A DNA stretch of 28,090 nucleotides from IMG/VR virus record IMGVR_UViG_3300027513_000041, positions 1 through 28,090 of that record, one strand, 5' to 3'. Made by a program: the position numbers and the translations under genes. The stretch comes from a virus. Positions 22,442 to 28,090 of the stretch are shown here, piece after piece. How positions within the stretch are numbered: the first letter of the stretch is position 1; every line of letters starts with the position of its first letter. The notes under the pieces were generated by a model that ran no database searches, was not told the DNA's origin, and was given only the letters and a program-made list of their open reading frames with translations.

Positions 22442-25400
22442 ATGGCAGTCCTCGCTCTCGGAGCGGTTGGCGCCGGAGCGGGAGCGCTTATCGGCGGATC
22501 GTTCCTTGGCGTATCTGCCGCGGCGTGGGGATGGCAGGCCGGCGTCTTCGCTGGCAATTATTTCTTCGGACCAAGGCCGCAAGATCAGCACACCGAAGGA
22601 CCGCGCGCATCTGACACGCGAATCGTCAGTAACGCGTATGGCGAGATGGTGCCGATCGTGTTCGGCACCTATCCGGTGCAAGGGAAAGCCATATGGGCAT
22701 CGGCCGTGCGCGAGGTGCCAAACACCACGACACAGCGCGTCGGTGGCAAGGGCACGCGCAAACAGACGGTTTCGAACACGACGTACTCCTACTTCGTCGA
22801 TGTCGCGTATCTGCTGTGCGAAGGCGAGACCGGCGGGCTTCTCAGCGTCAAAGTCAACGGCGTCACGAAGTACGACGTGAGCACCGGGGCGAGCTCGCAG
22901 ACGCTGGCGGCGTCGGCGATTCTCGCAGCGGCGCTGCGCTTCTACAGCGGGAGCGAAACACAGGAGCAGGATCCGCTGATCCTCGCGGCGGAAGGCCTTG
23001 AGACACCAGCTTATCGAGGCTATTCGATCTGCGTGATTGAAGGATGGGACATCACGGAGTACGGAGGCAAGCTGCCTTCGCACGTCGAATTCCTGGTCAG
23101 CCGCACCGGGAGTCAAGGCGATCTCGATGTCGTGACCGTTGCCGATCTGGGCGCGACCGATAGCTCGAGCTATGTCGTTCTCAGTCTGAACGGCGACATC
23201 TATGCCGGCGCGGACACATCGAGCCGAGCGAATCGCTGGAACTTCTACTCAGGCTCAAAGGTTGGCACATACGTTCCGCCGACATTCACGTACAACCCGG
23301 TCGGGTTAACAATCGAAGGCTACGCGGTTGCGGCAGGATTCGGCGGCGGGCTCACCGTGCTGCGTCCTGACGGAACGACACAAGCGTACACGGGCGGCTT
23401 CGCATTCATGGGCCAGGGCTCGTTCTCAAATTTCTATTCATCGGGATTGGCAGCGGAGAGCTCGAGCGTCTGGTGGGCGCGAGGCGATAGCGGAAGCAGC
23501 AATAGCTTCTTTCGAATTGCGGTAAACAACACTGCCTTCACACTTTCAGCGACGCAACTGACGGGCGTCTTCTGCTCGCAGATGGCTAAGAATGCGTGCG
23601 GCATTGCGGGCCGCGTATACATGCACGCGGCCGTTGATGGATCCTCGCAGAAGTATGTGTCCTATGTAGACACCGGATCGTCGTCGCTCGTGCAGCTCGT
23701 CGCGCTGACTGCAATCTCGGGCATTCTCGTCAGCGCGTCCGGCCACATCTGGGTCGGGCCAGCGAACAGCACCGCGGAACGGAAGACGATCCGCAAGTAC
23801 GACCAGGACGGCACACTGCTCCTGACGGTGGACATCAACAACACCGAGGGGCTGACGTCAGGCTGGCATCCGTTCGAGGATCCCGCAGGTTTCATCTGGG
23901 CGATCGGGATCGAGTCCGGCAGCAACAAACGCGCGTTTCAGATCCACCCGACGACCGGTCTCATCATCGCGCGCTCCGAGCACCACGTCGGATTCATGCT
24001 CGGGTTCACCGAGGACGGCCGCTCGGTGATTTGGGATTCGTCGACAGGCAATGTTCTGCTGAAGGAAATAGAGCGCCTCGGGCGCGTGACCGGAGGATCG
24101 TATCCGCTAGATGACGCTGTCGGCGAGCTGCTCGAGCGCGTCGGCTTCTCCTCCGGCGATTACAACGTCTCCTCGCTGTCGAGCGATGATCTGTTGGGCT
24201 ACGGGATCGGGCGCGTGAACTCCCTGCGCTCGATCATTGAGCCGCTCTTGCCGGCGTTTCGCTGGGATCTCATCGAGTCGGACTTCCTACTCAAGGCCGT
24301 CAAGCGTACCGGCACGGTTGCCGTGACGATCGACGAGGACGACCTCGGCGCCTATGAAGTGGGCAGCGAACCGCCTACCAAGATGATCTCGACGCGGTTG
24401 GTCGAAACGGATCTACCGCTCGAGGTGTTCGTCCAATACCAGGACGCAGACAACGACTACGAGCCCGGCACGGAATACGACCGACGCCTCATCGGCGCTT
24501 CATTGGAGCCGATGGTCATGCAGGTCCCGATGGTGATGACTAAGACCGGCGCCAAGCAGCTCGCCGAGACATCCCTGTATGACCGCTGGGTGTCGCGCAT
24601 GCTGCATGAACTGACTCTCCCGAGAAAGTACGGAAAGATCGATCCGGGAGACGTGATCGGCGTCGGTGATCACACGCTGATGGTCCGCGAGATGAAGTCA
24701 TCGGATGGCGTTCTCAGCCTCTCCTGCGTGGCCGATCGGGCGGCGGTTTATGAGCCGACCGGGATTGGCGCAGGGATCCCAGCGGCGCCGACGGGCGTCA
24801 CTATGATCGGGCCGACGTTGCTGCGCCTGCTGGACATCCCGCTCCTGCGGGACGTTGACGACGGCATCGGCTTCTACGCCGTCGCTTCCGGCTATTACAA
24901 CGGCTGGTCGGGCGCTGAGATCTGGAAATCGATCGACGGTGGCGTCACGTACCTGCGCACGGATTCGGTCATCACGCAGGCTGCGCCGATAGGCTCTGCG
25001 CTGACGGTTCTGGCGACGTGGACGGGCGGGAATTACTTCGACACCGTGAACAGCTTCGAAGTCCTGATGATGAACGACGAGGAGCTGAACAGTTCAACCG
25101 ATGAACTCGTTCGCGCCGGAGCGAATCGCGCGTATTGCGGCAACGGAGAGCTGATCGGGTTCGTCGATGCGACTTTCATCTCGGCTCGACGTTATCGCGT
25201 GAGCCGATTGCTGCGAGGCGTGCAAGGGACCGAGCAGCACATGACGACGCATACCATCGGCGAGCTGTTCGCGGTGCTGTCGGTCGATAGCGCGATCCGC
25301 GTGAGCGTGCCGTCGTCCGAGATCGGTGCGAGCCGACTCTACAAGGCGGTGACGTTCGGCCAGGTCGTGACAGAAGCAACGCCGATCGCATTCACCCTCT

Positions 25401-25756
25401 CTGCTGTCGGACTCGAACCGCTCGCGCCTGTGCAAGTCACTGCGGGCAGGAACGCCGGCTCGAACTGGGACATTCTCATTAACTGGATGCATCGCCCGCG
25501 CATCAGCGGGGAATGGCGTGACTACGTCGATGTTCCGGTGGGAGAGGCAACGGCGTCCTATGAGGTCGACATCTGGGATTCGTCCTTCACAACGCTGAAG
25601 CGCACGCTGACATCGTCGACTGAGACGGTCACCTACACGAACGCGCAAATGACTACGGACTTCGGCAGCAGTCAAACGACCATTTACATCGACGTCTATC
25701 AACTATCCGCAACCGTCGCGCGCGGCTTCGCTGCGAGAAGGACGATCACCGTATGA
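22442..25756 (+). CDS. Large tail-tip/host-specificity protein with inserted beta domain
   Basis: The 1104-residue protein corresponds to the large tip protein of GTA-like tails (g15 position, Phage-tail_3 type). Residues 1-40 are Gly/Ala-rich and hydrophobic; about 50-225 form the first conserved part (VPIVFGTYPVQGKAIWAS). Residues about 228-550 look like an insert made of short strands with Gly, Ser and Trp (SGHIWVGP, DPAGFIWAIG, SVWWARGD), like a propeller. The conserved part resumes with PLDDAVGELLERVG, LLPAFRWDLIESDFLL, VFVQYQDADNDY, and LTLPRKYGKIDPGDVI near 720-735, then tip domains. It is the likely receptor-binding or hub-extension protein. The receptor is unknown. Confidence 0.88.
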   Translation: MAVLALGAVGAGAGALIGGSFLGVSAAAWGWQAGVFAGNYFFGPRPQDQHTEGPRASDTRIVSNAYGEMVPIVFGTYPVQGKAIWASAVREVPNTTTQRVGGKGTRKQTVSNTTYSYFVDVAYLLCEGETGGLLSVKVNGVTKYDVSTGASSQTLAASAILAAALRFYSGSETQEQDPLILAAEGLETPAYRGYSICVIEGWDITEYGGKLPSHVEFLVSRTGSQGDLDVVTVADLGATDSSSYVVLSLNGDIYAGADTSSRANRWNFYSGSKVGTYVPPTFTYNPVGLTIEGYAVAAGFGGGLTVLRPDGTTQAYTGGFAFMGQGSFSNFYSSGLAAESSSVWWARGDSGSSNSFFRIAVNNTAFTLSATQLTGVFCSQMAKNACGIAGRVYMHAAVDGSSQKYVSYVDTGSSSLVQLVALTAISGILVSASGHIWVGPANSTAERKTIRKYDQDGTLLLTVDINNTEGLTSGWHPFEDPAGFIWAIGIESGSNKRAFQIHPTTGLIIARSEHHVGFMLGFTEDGRSVIWDSSTGNVLLKEIERLGRVTGGSYPLDDAVGELLERVGFSSGDYNVSSLSSDDLLGYGIGRVNSLRSIIEPLLPAFRWDLIESDFLLKAVKRTGTVAVTIDEDDLGAYEVGSEPPTKMISTRLVETDLPLEVFVQYQDADNDYEPGTEYDRRLIGASLEPMVMQVPMVMTKTGAKQLAETSLYDRWVSRMLHELTLPRKYGKIDPGDVIGVGDHTLMVREMKSSDGVLSLSCVADRAAVYEPTGIGAGIPAAPTGVTMIGPTLLRLLDIPLLRDVDDGIGFYAVASGYYNGWSGAEIWKSIDGGVTYLRTDSVITQAAPIGSALTVLATWTGGNYFDTVNSFEVLMMNDEELNSSTDELVRAGANRAYCGNGELIGFVDATFISARRYRVSRLLRGVQGTEQHMTTHTIGELFAVLSVDSAIRVSVPSSEIGASRLYKAVTFGQVVTEATPIAFTLSAVGLEPLAPVQVTAGRNAGSNWDILINWMHRPRISGEWRDYVDVPVGEATASYEVDIWDSSFTTLKRTLTSSTETVTYTNAQMTTDFGSSQTTIYIDVYQLSATVARGFAARRTITV

Positions 25757-26409
25757 GCGATCTCACCACAAAAATCACACAGATCACCGCAGCGCAGGCG
25801 CGCAAGGAAGAGACCGCCAACGCGAACTTCGGCAGCGTCTCGATCGCTTCGTGGTTCGGCAAGCTGCCCGCTTCGACAGGACTCACGTGGCATTACACCG
25901 GCGTCGATCGCTGGTACATCAACGGCACCGCGACCGTCAAGGCGAACACTTCGATCGCGCTCACCGGATCCAGTACACGCTATCTCTCGGCCGATCGCGC
26001 ACTCGCGGTCACCGAGAATGCGACCGCGTTTCCCGCCGCGCAACTGGCGCTCTACGAGCTGACGACAAGCGGCAGCGCTGTCACTGGCGAGCTCGATCAT
26101 CGCAACGCCAAGCATCAGGTGCGCTTCCTTTACGACCGGCAGACAAGCGCGATGGGGGATGCGAACAAGACGCTGACTTACGCACAGGCGATGGCCGACT
26201 CTCTCGAGCTGACGGGCGCTCTGACTGCGCTTCGCGATGTGATCGTGCCAGTCGTGCCGCGCTGCTACACCATTTACGCCAACACCAGCGGCGGATTCGG
26301 TGTGCGGGTGATCGCCGCAAGCGGGACTGGCATCACGATCGCAGATACCAAGCGTGCGATCGTTGAATTCGACGGAACCAATGTAGTACGGATTACGGCG
26401 GACGTCTGA
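25753..26409 (+). CDS. Putative tail fibre-like protein (218 aa)
   Basis: A 218-residue protein starting by ATGA overlap with the large tip gene. A short helical start (TKITQITAAQARKEETANAN) could be a trimer-forming attachment segment. The rest is rich in Thr, Ala and Ser with strand-like repeats (YINGTATVKANTSIALTGS). Mid-part YAQAMADSLELTGALTAL is helical; the end is beta-like. Position between the tip protein and the lysis region fits a small tail fibre or fibre-tip protein. There is no enzymatic motif that I recognise. Confidence 0.6.
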   Translation: MSDLTTKITQITAAQARKEETANANFGSVSIASWFGKLPASTGLTWHYTGVDRWYINGTATVKANTSIALTGSSTRYLSADRALAVTENATAFPAAQLALYELTTSGSAVTGELDHRNAKHQVRFLYDRQTSAMGDANKTLTYAQAMADSLELTGALTALRDVIVPVVPRCYTIYANTSGGFGVRVIAASGTGITIADTKRAIVEFDGTNVVRITADV

Positions 26410-27065
26410 TGAACAACGTACTCGGCAACGGCACCATCTGCAAGCTCGGTCTGTCACTCGCGCCGGATGTGGCGATTCGCTGGGGCGGCGCGCTGTGGGA
26501 AGCATCCGGTGAGTTCGGCATCCGTGACCCGCATCATCAAGCGCTGTGGCTCTCGCTCATCATGCAATCGACATCCGGGCTGACGCGGTTCGAGGAGAAC
26601 TTCACCGGATGGACCGCCGAGGACATGGCGCGCGCCTGGCCGACGCGCTATGCCGAGTATCCGCGGGACCCGAACATGGGACCGACGGAAGCCGCTCGGC
26701 GACTAGCGAACAACCCGCGCGAGTTGGCAAACCATCTCTATCACCAGCGCGCCGGCAACGAGGGGCCGGATGACGGCTGGACGTTTCGCCCGCGCTATAC
26801 CTGCAACCTGACCGGCAAATGGATCTACAACCAGTGCTTCATGGCGATCGGCATCCCGAACCTGGACGACCCTGACGCGCTGCTCGCGGACATTCCCGGC
26901 ATGGCGCGCGTTGGCGCATGGTACTGGCGCACGCGCTGCGAGCTCTCGGTGTCGATCTCCGGTGGCAGCTTGGATGCAGTTGCAGAGGCGTGGCTGATCG
27001 CAACCGCCGATCTGTTGCAGGTCAAAGAGTGGCACCGCAGGATCACCGAGGCGATGGGGGTGTGA
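26409..27065 (+). CDS. GH19-like protein with a missing catalytic Glu
   Basis: The 218-residue protein aligns in order with phage GH19 lysins (chitinase-like muramidases): SGLTRFEEN at 56-64, AEDMARAWPTRY, ANNPRELANHLYHQRAGNEG, WTFRPRY, LTGKWIYNQ. In active enzymes the first catalytic Glu lies in a HES motif directly before the -GGF/-AGL segment. Here it reads Q53-S54-T55, so Glu is replaced by Ser54. E62/E63 are kept. The usual YRGRG is FRPRY. A second GH19 gene starts at 27951. It may bind but not cut the cell wall, or act in the virion. A rearranged active site is the alternative. Start ATG 26409 overlaps the previous stop. Confidence 0.75.
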   Translation: MNNVLGNGTICKLGLSLAPDVAIRWGGALWEASGEFGIRDPHHQALWLSLIMQSTSGLTRFEENFTGWTAEDMARAWPTRYAEYPRDPNMGPTEAARRLANNPRELANHLYHQRAGNEGPDDGWTFRPRYTCNLTGKWIYNQCFMAIGIPNLDDPDALLADIPGMARVGAWYWRTRCELSVSISGGSLDAVAEAWLIATADLLQVKEWHRRITEAMGV

Positions 27066-27439
27066 TGAGTGATGACCATGAAGATGCGGCGAAGATGGAA
27101 CTGCTGCGGTCGTTCTACGTCCCGCGATCTGAATATGACGAGACGCATAGGAACGTGGAATTGCGGCTAAACGATCTGCGACGTGATGTCGATGGTTACG
27201 ACCGCCGTGTAACGGTCGTCGAGAGCCGGATAAAAGATGCCGAGATTGAACAAAACATAGCCAAAGCGGAGCGCATCGGCTTGCTGGCAATCGCGCAAGC
27301 CTTGGAGCACGGCATCAGGACGATCGAGACGGAGATCATCACCACATCGGTGACCGTCCGTAAGATCGAGCACCTTCAGATGCTCGGCTGGGCGATCGTT
27401 GGCGTGCTCGTCGTTTGCGTGCTCATCAAGGTATGGTAG
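27065..27439 (+). CDS. Coiled-coil protein with C-terminal membrane anchor
   Basis: A 124-residue protein; ATG 27065 overlaps the previous stop (TGATG). Residues about 25-95 are charged and helical (ELRLNDLRRDVDGYDRRVTV, 20 residues, and a second stretch), consistent with a coiled coil. The last 19 residues (MLGWAIVGVLVVCVLIKVW) are one membrane segment. This shape fits a tail-anchored membrane protein placed in the lysis cluster, perhaps a holin partner or spanin-like protein. There is no signal peptide or lipobox. The role is inferred from place and topology only. Confidence 0.6.
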   Translation: MSDDHEDAAKMELLRSFYVPRSEYDETHRNVELRLNDLRRDVDGYDRRVTVVESRIKDAEIEQNIAKAERIGLLAIAQALEHGIRTIETEIITTSVTVRKIEHLQMLGWAIVGVLVVCVLIKVW

Positions 27440-27630
27440 CGCCCCGCGATGAGCCGCGTTGCTCCGACTGCCGATTCTTCGCGCTCGAGGAGCTGGACTC
27501 TTACTGCGCGCATCCGGTCGTGTTCGATCAGACCGGCTTTGGGCAGGAGGTTCTGGTGATGCGTGCGCCTGGCGGATTGTGCGCAGGAGGGAAACTGTTC
27601 CGCGCGAAACCGGAGCGCCGCGGTGACTGA
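27433..27630 (+). CDS. Small Cys-rich protein (65 aa)
   Basis: ATG 27433 overlaps the previous gene by seven bases. The 65-residue product has C10 and C13 in CSDCRFF, a Cys in YCAHP and one in GLCAGG, a four-cysteine set that could bind one zinc ion. Such small zinc-ribbon-like proteins occur near phage lysis genes; their role is not known to me. The C-terminus is basic (FRAKPERRGD). It overlaps the next gene, which begins at GTG 27623, by eight bases. Confidence 0.6.
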   Translation: MVAPRDEPRCSDCRFFALEELDSYCAHPVVFDQTGFGQEVLVMRAPGGLCAGGKLFRAKPERRGD

Positions 27631-27862
27631 GGAGCAGCTCGATCGCCGCGAGACTGAACGTCGCCAAGGCGAGCGCCGAAGCCTGGGCTGGCGTTCGAAG
27701 TGGCAGGGCGTCGTGGCCGTGCTCGCCGCAGTCGGGTCGTTGATGATGCCGACCTATGACTTCCTCCAGAAGCAGGCGGCGCTCAAGTATCAGTTCGAGC
27801 TCGATCTGAAAAAGGCTGAGATCGAGCTGCTGCGCAAACAACTTGCGGAGCCGCCGAAATGA
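27623..27862 (+). CDS. Small membrane protein with cytosolic/periplasmic helix (79 aa)
   Basis: GTG 27623 has CGGAG seven bases upstream. The 79-residue product has a very charged N-terminus (EEQLDRRETERRQGERR), one membrane segment at about 28-47 (QGVVAVLAAVGSLMMPTYDF) and a helix (LKYQFELDLKKAEIELLRK) with coiled-coil pattern. This topology could be an inner-membrane spanin or a holin. No second spanin gene with a lipobox is visible in the window. Placed directly before another tiny membrane gene and the GH19 lysin, it belongs to the lysis set. Confidence 0.6.
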   Translation: MTEEQLDRRETERRQGERRSLGWRSKWQGVVAVLAAVGSLMMPTYDFLQKQAALKYQFELDLKKAEIELLRKQLAEPPK

Positions 27863-27954
27863 GCAACGACGGCATCGTGCTCCTGCAGCTCGCCGGCATC
27901 GTTCTGTGCCTCGTGGGCGTTTGCGTGCTGTGGTGGCTGTGGAGAAACCGATGA
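27859..27954 (+). CDS. 31-residue single-span membrane peptide
   Basis: ATG 27859 overlaps the previous stop (ATGA) and the frame ends at TGA 27952-27954. The product is almost all one hydrophobic segment (about residues 6-27, rich in Leu, Val, Cys and Trp) with the end WRNR. The tight coupling on both sides suggests it is real. A role as a mini-holin or holin modulator is possible; nothing proves it. It is too short for routine gene calls. Confidence 0.5.
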   Translation: MSNDGIVLLQLAGIVLCLVGVCVLWWLWRNR

Positions 27955-28090
27955 CTCCGGTGCCGATGACTCTGACCTACGATCACCTGCGCGCCATCAT
28001 GCCGCACGCGCCGCCGGACCTGTTTCGGTTCGTGACGCCGCTGAACATCGCGATGGATGAATTCGGTATCGACACCAACGTGCGCCGCGC
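27951..28090 (+). CDS. GH19 endolysin, partial (cut by window end)
   Basis: ATG 27951 overlaps the previous stop (ATGA) with GGAGA six bases upstream; ATG 27966 is an alternative. The 46 residues visible read YDHLRAIMPHAPPDLFRFV and LNIAMDEFGIDTNVRRA, the typical first helices of phage GH19 lysins, where the catalytic HES motif follows soon after. The catalytic region lies past the window end. Because it has the standard beginning, it is the likelier working endolysin, in contrast to the degenerate copy at 26409. Confidence 0.7.
   Translation, partial: MTPVPMTLTYDHLRAIMPHAPPDLFRFVTPLNIAMDEFGIDTNVRR

Noticed and set aside
21875-23116. Long minus-strand open frame opposite the hub, peptidase and tip genes
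   Set aside because: Shadow of three recognised + strand genes; composition is Arg/His/Ala-rich without motifs.
1-28090. tRNA genes, insertion sequences, integrase or attachment sites
   Set aside because: No cloverleaf, terminal repeats, transposase or recombinase motifs were seen by reading; a dedicated search was not possible.

Overview
This window looks like the late (packaging, head, tail and lysis) region of a siphovirus, either a free phage or a prophage, of a GC-rich proteobacterium. Base composition is high-GC throughout, with somewhat lower GC in a few small accessory genes. Nearly all genes are on the + strand with ATGA, GTGA or TGATG overlaps, as in one long late operon. No integrase, repressor or bacterial housekeeping gene is visible, so host and lifestyle cannot be fixed. 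No stretch longer than about 90 bases lacks a gene. The longest gaps are 3089-3172, 7489-7553, 7995-8079 and 16756-16845.

Layout. 57-2340: Nu1-like small terminase and GpA-like large terminase. 2337-3088: two small genes (one Mor-like) and a lone minus-strand membrane protein with its own operator-like control region, resembling a moron. 3173-7488: gpW-like connector, a small protein, lambda-type portal, and a prohead protease fused to an HK97-fold capsid protein. 7554-10624: putative decoration protein, a methyltransferase-glycosyltransferase fusion, FII-like head-tail joining protein and small head/connector proteins. 10632-16180: an accessory block with an HNH endonuclease, several beta-rich presumed virion proteins and a protein with 22 repeats of about 20 residues. 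16181-18143: tail terminator, a 40-residue ORF, tail tube, and tail assembly chaperones joined by a clear -1 frameshift site. 18143-26409: tape measure, then a tail-tip set in the same order as gene transfer agents (DUF2460, DUF2163/BR0599 hub, NlpC/P60 peptidase, large tip protein), and a small fibre-like protein. 26409-28090: lysis region with a GH19-like protein lacking the expected catalytic Glu, four small proteins (three with membrane segments), and the start of a second GH19 protein cut by the window end.

How it works together. The terminase packages DNA through the portal into a shell built from the protease-capsid fusion. Connector proteins join head to tail. The chaperones assemble the tube around the tape measure, and the tip proteins recognise and open the cell. 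The lysis genes release progeny. The least ordinary elements are the methyltransferase-glycosyltransferase fusion in the head cluster, the ETDxAQ repeat protein, the degenerate GH19 paralogue, the hairpin covering the tail-tube ribosome site, and the minus-strand moron with its palindrome.
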